Source: Chaenocephalus aceratus
Lineage: Eukaryota; Chordata; Actinopteri; Perciformes; Channichthyidae
Direction of reading: 5' to 3'
Assembly: GCA_023974075.1 (NCBI GenBank)
Contig: CM043797.1
Span: forward strand, 32,813,023-32,877,022
DNA length: 64,000 nt
Made by a program: the position numbers and the translations under genes. The notes beneath the pieces were generated by a model, which had not been told where the DNA came from, did not search any database, and saw nothing but the letters and a program-made list of their open reading frames with translations. Below are positions 1 to 12,715 of the stretch, in pieces; the first letter of the stretch is position 1; the number at the start of each line of letters is the position of its first letter.

Positions 1-522
1 GTATATTTAAAAATAACTAAATCGTATAAGTATCCACCTAACTTAGATATTAAACTCTCTCTCGTCACACAGTATGGGACGGTAAGGGACATTTAAATGT
101 AGTGTGGGCAGAAAGAGGATGATGTAATATGATATCCTCTGAATCTTAAAAAGGATAAATGAGGACATAATTCAAAACGCATGTGAGACGTAGATAAAGA
201 CTTTTGGGAACAATATATTTTGAAGTCACTCACACTGCATATTCATATTTAAACAAAGGCCCTTTAACACACCATATCAATGAAGACTGTGAAGGTTCTT
301 CCAGCAAGTATGATGTATATGGGATTGTTCATTTGAACTCAACTTACAAAAGCTTGAGTGGCTTTGACTCTTAATGACAAAAGTCACTTTAATGACTAGA
401 TATTCAACATGATTCATGCGGTATCAGATTTAAAATCAGGTCTTTAACCCTTGTGTACAAGCAATATAAACAGCATATGGTTACTATTTGCTCTTTTACA
501 TTTCTTAGATCACATTAATGAC
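1..522. other. AT-rich intergenic sequence, nothing recognised
   Basis: No coding region, structured repeat or RNA gene was seen here. The stretch is AT-rich and adjoins a broken piggyBac-like coding fragment to its right, so it may be more of the same old element. Confidence 0.4.
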
Positions 523-756
523 TTAAAGTGCTACTTGTTTTTTTGCCCGCTGACCGGCTGGTCCTGTGGCTCGTTTTTTTTGTGTAACTAGCTGATGCTC
601 AATCTCATCCTCTTCTTCAATGTCACTGTCAGACTCAGAATTCTCAGAAATGTGATCCTCACATTCTGAAACCTCTTCCTCTACATCATCATCAAATGGT
701 TCTCTCTCTTCCAGAATCATTTGCAAGGCCCTCTGAGCAGAGAAGCTGTTGGCCAT
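523..756 (-). pseudogene. N-terminal fragment of a piggyBac-type transposase
   Basis: The 77-residue frame starts with MANSFSAQRALQMILEE, followed by a long run of acidic residues and serines, and ends in a short basic patch with a stop. A short leader plus an acidic serine-rich segment is the usual N-terminus of piggyBac-derived transposases in fish, where the catalytic DDD domain follows several hundred residues later. None of that domain is present here. A hAT-like element inserted 16 bp upstream of the start codon (773-1250). Family assignment rests on the acidic leader only and is tentative; an unrelated acidic host protein fragment is the alternative. Confidence 0.4.
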
Positions 757-772
757 CTTGATCAGTTGTGAT

Positions 773-1250
773 CAGGGGCCGTTCTAGGGGGGGGGGGGCA
801 GGGGGGCCAGTGCCCCCCTAACACTGACCTCTGACCCCCCTGTGGCCCCCCTAACAATGAAACGTTTTTTGTTTTTTTAAATGTATATTTTCTGGTACTC
901 GGTTTGCCAAAAACCGCAGGATTTTGTTGCTGTAATGTGAGATTGTGCAGACACCCTTATGTAAAGTAGAGATGTAACTGTTCATTGCCTTTATTTTTAT
1001 ATAAATATGGTGTTAGTGCAAACATTGCACTATAACTTAAGCTGAAGCTAACAGTAATAACTATAAGATCTATCTGAAATAAACAAGTGTACTGAAACAA
1101 ATACCAATAACTGTATTGCATTGTTTTCTTATGCGCAATTACTTCATACTGTCTAGTTCTCTTTTTCGTCCTGCATTTATTGTGCCCCCCTCAGAAAATA
1201 ACTGGCCCCCCAGTGGCCCCCCCAGTCAAATTGGTCTAGAACCGCCACTG
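773..1250. mobile_element. Non-autonomous hAT-type element with 8-bp target duplication
   Basis: The ends form imperfect inverted repeats (CAGGGGCCGTTCTAG on the left, CTAGAACCGCCACTG on the right), and G/C homopolymer blocks lie just inside each end. The element is flanked by GTTGTGAT at 765-772 and again at 1251-1258, an exact 8-bp duplication as expected for hAT transposition. The 478-bp interior is AT-rich and has no transposase, so it would have been moved in trans. Confidence 0.85.
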
Positions 1251-1363
1251 GTTGTGATAAGGACCCAAACTGGCGAAGCTTTTATTATTGTGTTCCGCCC
1301 CAAATTTTAAAACTTGGATAGAGTGTGAAAAAAATAAAGATTGGCTCCCGCAAGACATAATGT

Positions 1364-1368
1364 ACACA

Positions 1369-1432
<64 letters not shown>

Positions 1433-1440
1433 CACACACA
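1364..1440. repeat. (ACGC)n / (AC)n microsatellite
   Basis: About 55 bp of ACGC tetranucleotide passes directly into about 20 bp of AC dinucleotide. Any open frame across it is a repeat artefact. Confidence 0.95.
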
Positions 1441-2888
1441 GAAGGCCCAGACAGGTGCACAGGACCTACAATTTCCACCCTTTTGCTAGCCCCAGTGGAC
1501 ACGAACACCCTGTATGTAATGTAAATGTATAGGGGGGTGTACAGTGGGCGGTCATTGAAAATGTGTTCTGATATATGTTCTTCACAGAAAATGAGCCAAG
1601 GCCATTGAGTGTGAGTTTGAAACAATAATTGATCATACAATGTTTCTTTAGATAAATAATGAAAACGGGTCCCACAGACCCGGACACCACACAATTAACC
1701 TATATTTTCTGAAGATTCAACTGAAATCACAATCAGGCAAGTGCACAGATAGACCTCAAATGGGGCTTGAGCACATGCCCTTTTGCTCTCCTATTGGAGA
1801 AGTGCCCTTTTTTGAATGAACTGTTTTTAGAAATCTGTATCATTATCTCACATAAAGCAAAGAAAAGGATAAACCTGTGTCTAATACACCTTATCTAATG
1901 TGTTGCTTTTTATAATTGTGTGCTTTAGTATCTTATGAAATGTGAATTATGTTATACTCATTTGTTGGCGCAGTATCTTAGCCGTACAATATCAGCATCT
2001 TCCTATTGCCTGTCATTACTGAACCATTGTTCCTGATGCATTTGATAAGGTGGTAAGAGAAAAAAGGAGGCAAGAGAGGGGCAGCATCTTTGCAGGCAGT
2101 ACTGATGTATAGATCAGAGTTGGGCTATATCTGTTAGAAGAATGTACTGAAATATAATTCATATTTCTTCACGTATCATTAATAAACTGTCATGTATCAG
2201 TGTTTGAACCAACCCTAGTCATAGGTTTATTTATATATATACATTGTATATCCCTTCAAACTGTCACACAAGTAGTTATATCAGGCATATATTTATTTAA
2301 AAGTAACAAAAAATGGCTGATTGCCTTTTTATGAATTTGGGCTCATGGCATGCCCCTCTAACTCCCTCTGCACGTGCCTGATAACAACAACAGTGAAGGT
2401 CCTGATTTAATATTAAATGTTTTATTAAAGGCTCTCTCTAGCACTGCTGCCATCTAGCGGAACATAATATATTATCCACTGGGAAAGAAAAACGTATTTA
2501 CAGTGTGTAGCCTATATCTAATCTTTAAATGTAACTCCATGGATGCTGAAAACAGAATGCGTTCAACCCAGATTCAATTGGGATATTTTCAACAACACAC
2601 TATTTAATAAAGAGTAACACATCAGTCAAAAAGAGCTGGTATGTTCTGTGAAGTAGGTATATTTTTTATAATTACCTTAAACATCATATGGACATTTCTA
2701 TGTACATATAACGTTTAAGTGTGCTGGGAATGACTGGCTAAATGTAAACAATCTAGAATAAAAACTGCAAGCTCATTTCTTGAGTAATTAAAAGACAGTT
2801 GTTTTTCAGACACGTAAACTCTTCAAAAATCACCAGTGGGGTCACTGCTGATGTATTTAATGTCGTAGAACAAAACGTGATTTATCTC
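1441..2888. other. Non-coding AT-rich sequence with a small hairpin
   Basis: A GC hairpin sits at 1666-1682 (CGGGTC, loop CCACA, GACCCG). Similar hairpins occur in fish piggyBac-related elements, so this may be the missing 5' side of the fragment at 523-756, pushed away by the hAT insertion. Nothing else was recognised. Confidence 0.35.
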
Positions 2889-2892
2889 TTAA

Positions 2893-3258
2893 AGGTGGGG
2901 TAGGTAAGTTTCAGAAACCGGCTCGAGATACACTTTTTGTTATATTCCATGGAATGCTCTTAACATCCCGATAGCAAAGAATATCTTAAGTGCTTTGACA
3001 AAAAATCTATAAAAAAATTTCATCTGTAGAAGCCGTAATACTGTAAAAAGTACAACCAATCCGTTTAGCGGGGCCGGCTAAACCTGCCTGTCAGCCTTCC
3101 ATCGGGGGCACAAATTTATCTCGTGCCCTCATTGGTCATGTGCGCGTACGTGTGTGTTGGAGGAGGGGCTCTATAAGGAAGTGGCAGATTTTCTCCGGTT
3201 GTGTATTTTCAAATTCTAGCGATCTCGAGCCGGTTTCTCAAACTTACCTACCCCACCT
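2893..3258. mobile_element. TTAA-target MITE, copy 1
   Basis: A 366-bp element bounded by TTAA on both sides (2889-2892 and 3259-3262). The inverted ends run about 40 bp, starting AGGTGGGGTAGGTAAG and closing CTTACCTACCCCACCT, with a CTCGAG core. A second copy lies at 11391-11757. It has no complete coding region. TTAA targets are used by piggyBac and Kolobok superfamilies; which one mobilised it cannot be told from the sequence. Confidence 0.85.
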
Positions 3259-3262
3259 TTAA

Positions 3263-3573
3263 ATTTGTGTCAACCACAGACCTTATTTCGAGCTATTTTC
3301 CAAAACCCTATGTAGAAAATGCATTGCTTTTTTGACAAAGGAACCGGAAGTGCTACAAATGCTAACTTACTTCCGGGTTTTAGGATGCGTCACTGCGGTT
3401 CTCTATACTTTGTGATAATATATGTTCACTTGGGTCATGTTTGCCTCATCATATATCAGGTTTCTCTTTCACATGCTTCTTTCAAAGGTTTTTCATTCTC
3501 TGTTCTGCAATCTCTCTGCCTGTGCCCCTATCTTATCTTTACAGGCTTGAAGAATTCCAGACACTCATGCAAT
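3263..3573. other. Non-coding spacer
   Basis: Nothing recognised between the MITE and the microsatellite. Confidence 0.3.
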
Positions 3574-3585
3574 AGTATGTATGTA

Positions 3586-3634
<49 letters not shown>

Positions 3635-3674
3635 CTCTGTGTGTGTGTATCTGTGCGTGTGTATGTGTGTGTAT

Positions 3675-3707
<33 letters not shown>
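3574..3707. repeat. GT-rich microsatellite, interrupted
   Basis: Starts with a few ATGT units, then long GT runs broken by TATC, GC and AC interruptions. The interruptions suggest an older tract than the perfect one at 9923-10225. Confidence 0.95.
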
Positions 3708-3710
<3 letters not shown>

Positions 3711-4849
3711 ACAAGTTGCTACACGTCTAACAACAAAATGTCAAAATAGGTTCCTCTTTCTATCACAGCTCAGTGTGTGACATGCCTTTTTGTAGGGAAC
3801 AAAATGATCATGGTCTGTATTCTTTTATATCAAATGTTTTTTAACGCTTTTTCCAAGACCAATGCATGTGCCGCTGAGAGTGCAAATATTAGTGAATTTG
3901 TGTGTATTGAGCCTACAATGGGTGTGTGCAATGATGCTGTCATGCTCTCAAGAGGAAAGCAAAATGAGGGTTCAAATTAAGAGCGGAGGCCCCTTCGTGC
4001 TGTGTGAGCAGCAACAGATGTTCACCATAACTCATCACTTGACCTCTGTATTTCTGGCCCTTAGAGAATTTATTAGATTATCTCTTTTAACAGGAAGTAG
4101 CCAAATGTCTCCACAGATTAGTTTTGGCATGTGACAATAACATAATGTGTTCCTATAGATTGGCTCTCCTGTGTAGAAAACTAGAATAGTGTTTGAAATT
4201 ATCTAATTTCTTATTGAAAACTAATTACAAACAATGTTATCCTCATAACACATCATAATAAGGAAAATATAGGTACTATATAATCAATTACTTTACATAA
4301 ATCTGAAGGGTCTGTCTTAACAAAGGTTTCCACCATATTACAAGTTCCCTCGTGTAAAATAACCTTTCAGAGGGTAGCAACAGGAAAAGTCTGCGTTTCC
4401 GTTCACATAATCTTTTTAATCAGTTTCATCAAAATGTGTGTTGAGGCCAATAGAAAAAAACCGCCACCTTGTTGTGCAATACTGAATGTTAGATGTCCTT
4501 CTCATGTGGGTTTGTTTGCAATGTCTCTCCACTAGAGGGCGGATGGAGAAGCAGCGTCAGAAATACAGTCCAACACCGGAAGTTGGACGTGTTGGCCTTC
4601 AAAGTAAAAGCATAACATTGGTTATGGACGGAGCTCAATATCTAAATAACTTTACTGCCTTGAGAAAATATTGTTTGTTTCAGTGCATATTCTTTAAAGT
4701 TACGTGTGTGTGACAAATTGAAAAAATAACCAAAAAATACTAGGCCTATTTGATTATTGATTAATGTGCTCAGCACTCCACTGTTGCAGTTTGGTTTATT
4801 TGCTCTACTTTATATACTGGGTAGCTTAACTTATTATAAAATATGATAA
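3708..4849. other. Non-coding sequence
   Basis: Only short random-looking frames were seen; no recognised domain, repeat boundary or RNA gene. Confidence 0.35.
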
Positions 4850-5060
4850 TATACTGTATGTGTCAATGTATATGTTGTATTAAACTAAATCTGCTAAATA
4901 ACTTGTAACTTAATAAGTAAATACATGTAGTGGAGTAAAAAGTAGAAAGTAGCATAATGTGAAAATTATAGAATAAAGTACAAGTAGGGCTACATACTCA
5001 ATAACTAAAAAGTATTAGTTATTGAGTAAATAGTTACATTACATCAATGTTTAGTGGTAT
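4850..5060. repeat. Fragment of the AAGTAAAAGTA fish DNA element
   Basis: The text is rich in AAGTAAA, AAAAGTAGAAAGTAGC and AAAGTACAAGTA strings. It resembles the interior of the better preserved copy at 51604-52060. No ends or target duplication are visible here. Confidence 0.4.
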
Positions 5061-5395
5061 GACAATCAAAACACAATATTGACAAATGTCATTGCGCAAG
5101 TTGGTAGCTACAACAGAGCAACTGCAAACAGCCTGGCTAATAATTGTATTTAATGATAAATCACGGTATGAACGAAACTGATGGATATCATCAAACCTTT
5201 CACAATGTAATGATTATGTAATATTAATGTATTTTGTTGCCTACATAACAATATTGTCAATATCCTGACCTGACATCAAAAGCACCCTGGCAACGGTAGC
5301 CGAGGAAACAATACAAATGTGATTGAATAGAACCAAAGCATTTGTATCAATAGGCTGCATTTGTAGCATTTTATTTTGGAAAGCATCAACAGGAA

Positions 5396-5674
5396 GTGGT
5401 CTTAATTTGGACGTTGCGGTGGCTTGACGATGGTAAAACGAGCCCGAAGCACGTCAAGATTTTATGGGATGGGAACAGACGAGTGTGTCCCAGTGTTTTC
5501 CAGCTCCTGACAGTGTATTGTGACGGGCAGACACAGGAGGGATCCGCAGAGCTCATGCCGAGCAGCAGGCACACTGCAACCGGCGGGACGGGAGCCTTGC
5601 GGGGGTCTGGAAAATGGGAGCGGTGAAGTGAAAAAACGGCCGAGAAGCGGACTGTCTGGAGGAAAGGCACCAAA
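5396..5674 (+). promoter_or_regulatory. tsku: Candidate promoter and non-coding first exon of tsku
   Basis: This is a GC- and CpG-rich island in otherwise AT-rich DNA. It ends at a consensus splice donor, CAAA followed by GTAAGT at 5675-5680. The tsku coding exon has a splice acceptor at 12708-12709 immediately before its start codon, so at least one upstream non-coding exon must exist; this donor is the strongest candidate seen on the + strand upstream. The link is inferred and would make a 7-kb first intron. Short open frames across the island on both strands are taken as GC artefacts. Confidence 0.4.
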
Positions 5675-6359
5675 GTAAGTCCACGTAACTTTCTCGGTAC
5701 AGAAAAGTAATGAAAAAGCACATTTTTTCATATTTTTCACACGTTTGTTTCCCTGTTTGTCAGAAAGTGGTTTTGTTAACTCTTCGCCTTTCAGCAGTGT
5801 TACGATAGTTTCGGACACAGAGCTGTGGTCAGATCAGGTTTCACGGTTGCCTCTTGGTTTTAAGAAACCGCCCCTGCGTGGTGTCCCATAGTTCTGGACT
5901 GACCATATCGTTAACCGCAAATTATTCACACACGGAGAAAGAAACGTTACGAAGTGTGCAAACTCTTGCGGTCCGATGCCCATAGTGGTGACATGTGGAG
6001 CTGTGATTGACAGCCAAGAGGGGCGGGGTAGACGTTAAAGTTGTTATAGTATAAGTACTCATAGTGATAGGCTACTTGTTCTGGGTGTTTTATCCAGAAA
6101 GGCTGCAGTGGAGTCCTCCGGGGTTTGCCACGTACAGCTGCAAGAAATTTGATCTGCGGAGGTGCCCATGCAGTGAGAGTACACCGGGTTGACGTCCCAG
6201 GGCAGCGGTGCAGCATGGTAATGCACACAGGGCAGGACACATCGGTCACAGTTAGTCACACTTTTTATGATGTGGTAGTCTGAAAAACAGCTGGAGACAG
6301 ACTGTTAAACTGAAAAAAGAAGAGTTTAACTAGGGTTTCATGGAAAAGGTCCTTCTGAT

Positions 6360-6770
6360 GGACCTATGAGTTAGTGGGGGTAGGCTACTCAGTAAAAGTA
6401 GAAAATGCTAAATCTTAAAAAACACTCATTTACCAGTTAAGGTCCTGCATTTAATTAATGTGTATAGTGCTGCTAGATATCTTAACCTATAACCAATGTT
6501 TTTTTACAAGATTTATATGTTGTATTAGCCATAAGCTTAGTATTAAACTAAGGTTGTCAGATAAATGTAGTGAGTAAAAAATACAACATTGTCTTCGAAA
6601 GTAAAGTGATGTAGAAGTTTTATTCCACCACTGGACACATTGGTAGAATAGTTATGAATGTTACTTGTTTTTAAGTAGCAATACTGCAATGATAAAAGGT
6701 AAAGTATTATTTAAATAGGTATTACTAAGTATAAGTAGTAGCAAACAACTTTATTTTCAAAAGTTAAAAC
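6360..6770. repeat. Decayed copy of the AAGTAAAAGTA fish DNA element
   Basis: Contains CAGTAAAAGTAGAAAATG, TACCAGTTAAGGTCCTGC and a TTCCACCACTGGA-like end, phrases that belong to a common fish non-autonomous DNA element also present at 51604-52060. Ends are degraded. Confidence 0.4.
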
Positions 6771-9033
6771 ACTAGTTTCAGAAAGACCCTATTTTTGTTA
6801 TATCATTATATTTTGGATTATTAATACTAATGGATTAATGATGAAATAAATTAAGCTACTTTGTAATACACATATTTTAATTTATAACAAACTTCTCGCA
6901 GGTTTTGTTTATATAAGATCTTAATTCACAGAATGTGTAACTAAAGCCAAAGTAGCATGAAATGGTACATAATACATCCCCAGAGGAAAAACACATAGTC
7001 CTTAAAAGTTTTGGCCAATTTATACTACTCTATTAAGTTATAATACTTAAATATAAAATGTCTTATTGGGTCAAATGATAGGAACAGATACACCAATGTG
7101 TTGTCATAACTGGTACAGGCTTGATTCAGTTGGGGAATATATCCAAAATGACCAAAAAGACATAGGCCTTTTTACACATAACAACAAGTCTGGGCACCTT
7201 CTTGCCAAGGATCACTCTACTGGGTAGTTATCTTATTTCAGTACATTACACTGTCTCATTGACAAAAGTGGTCATTCGATTCTGGCCATGCTGTTAGCTG
7301 CACCTTCAGTGTATCTTTTACCACTTTCTGTAATACGGTCTCTTCTAACTTTGCTTGGATTTACTCTGATACATTTGATCAGTCTCCTTTCTTGTGAACC
7401 TATTTATTCACTGTAACTGTAGGCGTCCCATTGATGCACTCAAGTGTTTTAAAACACTTGAGTGCCATCAGTTTCTTAGACTCACGCTTCCCCCTCAGTG
7501 TTGTGCATTCATTTGGCTTAACAGGATTAGCACAGCATCCATTTTTTAAATTTGATAGTTTTAGCCTTAAGATTTCATTTAGGGGTCTCAATAACATGAA
7601 TAATAGACAACACGAGGATTTTATAAATTGAAGGATCAGTTCTGTTTGAAAATACAGAAATGTGTTTATTAGGAGAATTAAGTTGATATTTTGAAGATTT
7701 ACACTGCCATAAATGTGCAGTTTATTACTTCCTTGCACACATTTAGATAAAGAAATGCAAGCTGGCAAAACATCTTGTCAAGACATTAGATAAGTATGTA
7801 TGAGTAAGTAAAAGTGCTGTATTGTAATGGATTTTTGACACACTAAATGATTTTTTCTCTACACTGAGACCAAACTGGTAATTGGATTATCACAGTAGGC
7901 GAGTTGGGCAAAAGTCTGCTTGCATTTGCCAGGAAATTATCCTTTTGTAAAGAAAACACACCATGCAAAGTAATCACTGCTGCAGGAAAGAAAATAAATA
8001 AGAGCTAATGGCCGATGATCCTCTGAGAACAGCAGGATGCCAGGTTATGAGGTGCCAAAAGACCTCTGAAAGTGAGAAGGTGTTGGGGCGTGATATCTCA
8101 CATGCATTTGCCAATTGTCCACTCAGAGGGTTTGCAGCTCGAACTGCCGTTGCCTTTTGGGTAATTGCAGTAGTTAGAATGTGTATGATTTGAAGGCAGC
8201 GGCAGCAGCAGTTTGCTGTTAGCTGACATTTATTGGTGAGAGGTCGAGAGGAACAACTGGTGCGGAGAGTTCCCAATCCACACCGAGGCAACAGATGGAG
8301 CAACTGATGCAGGAAAGAGAAGGCGGTCCAGACAAATGTGGCCACAAAACCACACAGAGGTGACGAGCGGCTGAAGACCAGTGTGGTAGACGTAAAGAAC
8401 GTGTAATCGCTCGGTTTTACTGGCAGTTTCCCATGTTTAGTCTGCATATTGCCTCTGTGGTTTCCTAACAAGGCTGATCCCTTTGAAGTCTGTAGTTTGC
8501 TTGAGGAGAGACAAAACTTGTAATTGCAGAGAAGGCGGGAAGGACCTTTATTATCGTATTTCACAACCGCTAATGATGTCATACACAAGAAGAGTTGAGC
8601 CGTTTAACTGTACATTTGAAAAACATGTATCGACACATTATGTTGCGATAAACATAGAGAATTCATTCATCACGGTTTTACCTCTGTCCTTTTACGTGTG
8701 GTTTATTCTGTGGGCGGACTGAGGAGCTCAACCAGAAAAAAAAGCTTGTTAAATTGTGTTCAGTGAGTGAGAGATTTGTGTCCTCAGCTCAATTTGACAG
8801 TCATAAAACTTGGCTGCTTGTGTTTGGTCAAAACCTGAAGCTGGAGAGACTCACACATACATGGGAATAAAATGGATTCTTGCCTTTTAAATCATGACTT
8901 TTACACGTTAAAAAGTGAACCCCAAAGCAGTCTCAACCAACTTAGTTTATATTCATATTACAAGTTACAGCATTACAAGTTACACCCTTTATGTCGAATA
9001 CATCAAACAATGTTTTGCTATCAGTGTTACAAG
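6771..9033. other. Proposed tsku intron 1, upstream part
   Basis: No gene was recognised. It contains the 30-bp palindrome at 7436-7465. A 204-codon open frame on the - strand (7974-8588) has no recognisable domain and was not accepted. Confidence 0.35.
7436..7465. repeat. Perfect 30-bp palindrome
   Basis: The 15-base arm GCACTCAAGTGTTTT is followed directly, without a spacer, by its exact reverse complement. It could extrude as a cruciform, but no function is implied by the sequence. Confidence 0.9.
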
Positions 9034-9444
9034 TAGGGTTGCAAAGGGGCGGAAAGTTTCCATGGGAAGTTAAGCTGGGGAATTTTGGAAATATTCGATG
9101 CAAAATTAAACAAAAAACATGACATTTCAACAGATTTTTTATTTTTTTTAAAGTAGAACAGAACAACTTTTAATTATTTTATTGAACAATTATTTGTTTC
9201 ATTGAAGAACGAAAACAGGAATGTTGAGTTAAATATTACTCATCTGTGCATGTGATGGAGGAATGGAGGGGGTGTGGTCTCAATAGCCATGCGGTAAGCA
9301 GTTTATGCTAAAATATACTTTCCCCAACTACATTTAAGTTCCCAATGAAGAGCCAACCTTCAATTTTGAAATGTCCCAGTTTATTCCCGTTAATTCCCAT
9401 GGAAAGTTTCCATCTTTGAAAATTCCCGGAATTTTGCAACCCTA
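9034..9444. mobile_element. Non-autonomous hAT-like element
   Basis: The ends are inverted repeats: TAGGGTTGCAAAG on the left and TTTTGCAACCCTA on the right. Secondary inverted GGAAAGTTTCCAT-type motifs sit just inside both ends. The flanks GTTACAAG (9026-9033) and GTTAGCAG (9445-9452) match at 6 of 8 positions, consistent with an aged 8-bp hAT duplication. No coding capacity. Confidence 0.75.
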
Positions 9445-9920
9445 GTTAGCAGTAGTCAGGGGTTCAGGGGTCAATACAAAAGAAACACGACACAGAGGTG
9501 ATCAGCTCAGACTAAAAGACTTTGAGCCACAGTAATCAGCCTGTATGTTGACCCACTATGCAGCTATGTAACCTCATCCTCTTACATAAGCCAAGATGAA
9601 TAACCCATCTATATACCTGATAACAGCCTGAGTACAATCTCACTGCATACCCCAAAATGAGACGGAATGAAAAATAAATGTCAGTTCAAGGATAAGAAAG
9701 CATTGTTATTTTACTTTTTACATATGAACAAGTAATTCCCTGGGAGGCTGAATTTGATTATGAAAAAATACTTAAGTTGTGAACAAGTGCTCACAGCATT
9801 GCATTATGGGACATATGCTGTACAACTCTGTTGATCTTTAACTCGCTTTGCTGTGTCACGCCTCGGCCAGTTGATCATGACTGTTCATTTCTACCTGTTA
9901 TGTAACTCTTAACCTAATTT

Positions 9921-10880
<960 letters not shown>

Positions 10881-10889
10881 AAAGAAATT

Positions 10890-11148
10890 AGGTCACGCCC
10901 GTTGGGAAGCCAAGAAGGAGGGGAATCGGGGCTACTCAAGTAGCCGGGATAAAAGCTCAAAGTCTTATCACAAAGATTAACAAATACCTAGGAGATGGCA
11001 TTTGAGCAGGAACAGCTCCGCTTATTCTGAAACCACCAACAAGGTGTTCTGGGAGAGTTTGGACAAGGCGTACTGATCTAATCTGCTGATTGGGGGTTTT
11101 TCTCAGATGGTGATCGCAGTTTGGAAGCAAATTTGAACATGATAAAGA
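10890..11148 (+). promoter_or_regulatory. Weak candidate alternative promoter region
   Basis: A locally GC-richer patch holds a TATA-like GGATAAAAGC near 10947 and a possible donor, AAG followed by GTGTTC, near 11041. It is upstream of tsku on the same strand. This is suggestive only; it has no supporting coding information. Confidence 0.15.
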
Positions 11149-11152
11149 CTAG

Positions 11153-11386
11153 GGCTGCTCAATTAATCAAACTTTTATCAAAATTGTAATATGGTCTTGT
11201 ACATTTTCCAAATTGTGGAAGCTCAATATTGTTAAAGGCTAAAAATGTTTTAAAATATCGTTCTGTATTCAGTATTGTGGTGCTTGCAAAGATATCCGAG
11301 CCAACTAGTGTTCTACAAAGTAAACAAAACATTTGTCTCATACAGATACTCTTAAGAAGATCACACCATAATCATTTTAATATATT
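11153..11386. repeat. Truncated hAT-like fragment
   Basis: Begins AGGGCTGCTCAATTAATC, a terminal sequence typical of a fish hAT family, but no matching right end is found before the TTAA MITE at 11391. Confidence 0.4.
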
Positions 11387-11390
11387 TTAA

Positions 11391-11757
11391 AGGTGGGGTA
11401 GGTAAGTTTGAGAAACCGGCTCGAGATACACTTTTTGTTATATTCCATGGAATGTTCTTAACATCCTGATAGCAATGAATATCTGAAGTGCTTTGACAAA
11501 AAATCCATACAAAAATGTCTTCTCTGTAAAGAGCACGACCAATCATCTGAGCCGGCCCGGCTAAAGTAACTGGATGGCCTACCTGCCTGTCAGCCTTCCA
11601 TCGGGGCACAAACTTATCTCGTGCCCTCATTGGTCATGTGCGCGTTCGTGTGTGTTGGAGGAGGGGCTCTGTAAGGAAGTGGCATATTTTTTCCGGTTGT
11701 GTATTTTCAAATTCTAGGGCACTCGAGCTGGTTTCTCCAAAATTACCTACCCCACCT
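11391..11757. mobile_element. TTAA-target MITE, copy 2
   Basis: A 367-bp copy of the element at 2893-3258, again between TTAA sites (11387-11390 and 11758-11761). The two copies differ by scattered substitutions and small indels. Near its middle (about 11578-11650) it shares about 70 bp with a LINE-derived fragment at about 38259-38320. Confidence 0.88.
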
Positions 11758-11823
11758 TTAATGATGATGGGAGTAAGGATGCAAAACCAATCAATCCCTC
11801 TAAATCGCAATATCAGTCAAAAT

Positions 11824-12609
11824 TAGGGATGCACGATATTGGTTTTTTGAAACCGATAACTTCCTGCTTCTCAAGACCGATACCGATAACCGATAATAAT
11901 ATAATATATATATTATATATATTAAATGTACCTGTAGTTTTTGCACACCTGGTGGTAAAAAAAAGACTAGTAGTGAGCAAATGACATGAGCATTACTACT
12001 ATGAACAAAACTAACCCTGGGGTCGTCTCTGGCAAACTTCTTGCCTTTTTCAAAAGCCTCGTCGATAGGTAAAAGCCCCGGTGCCTTTGCAGCTGGCTTT
12101 GGATTCGCCGCTAGTTTAGCAGCGCAGGCGTCTTCGTACGCTTTTAACACACCATCGTAGCGATGGCGATGTTTCAGGTGACTAATCAGGTTGGAAGTAT
12201 TATAGCTCGTTGCCTTTTTCCCTCCTCGTGGAACTTCTGCATTGCATCTGTTAATACAAATAGCAAGCGAACTATCTAACTCTGAAACTTTGAATAGTCC
12301 CATACTACCGACAACATGTTTGTTTACTGTCCTGGCTTCACGGCCGCACACCACTTACGTCACAGCCAGGCATGAGTTAGGTAGCGCTGGATTTGTGAAA
12401 AACTCCCCTTTTCCTAAACCACTAATACCACAGTACTGGCAAAACGGGAGGAGCCGAGGGAAAAACAAGCGCCCCTCATCCCAATCCACCCACACCGCAG
12501 TATTTTTTTCTTTTTTTTACCCAAAAAATATATTGTATATTATCGGGGCTATTAATACTTTTATCGGGTTTATCGGGATGACGTCATAATTCCTAATATC
12601 GGACCGCTA
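11824..12609 (-). mobile_element. Short hAT element retaining a BED-finger exon
   Basis: The element is flanked by an exact 8-bp duplication, GTCAAAAT at 11816-11823 and 12610-12617. Its ends begin TAGGGATGCACGATATTGG and TAGCGGTCCGATATTAGG (outside inwards), with CCGATA motifs inside. A - strand reading frame from 12354 encodes the second half of a BED-type zinc finger and linker of a ZBED-like transposase (GGKKATSYNTSNLISHLKH). The catalytic domain is absent, so this 786-bp copy is an internal-deletion derivative. It ends about 100 bp before the tsku coding exon. Confidence 0.85.
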
Positions 12610-12715
12610 GTCAAAATGAGTTATTTTTTTCAAATCATTCAGCCCCAACAACTACAAAACCTCTCTAACTGACATGTTAAAAAGTTATGTAAATATTTAT
12701 GTTTTCCAGAGCATA

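Noticed and set aside
5386..5818. Overlapping frames of 76-118 codons near the proposed tsku first exon.
   Set aside because: GC-rich CpG-island sequence gives long chance frames; none has a domain.
7974..8588. 204-codon open frame on the - strand.
   Set aside because: No recognised domain, irregular composition, no splice or promoter context, and it lies in the proposed tsku intron.
12674..12715. An upstream in-frame ATG that would extend tsku by 14 residues.
   Set aside because: A splice acceptor lies between it and the chosen ATG, and the signal peptide begins at the later one.
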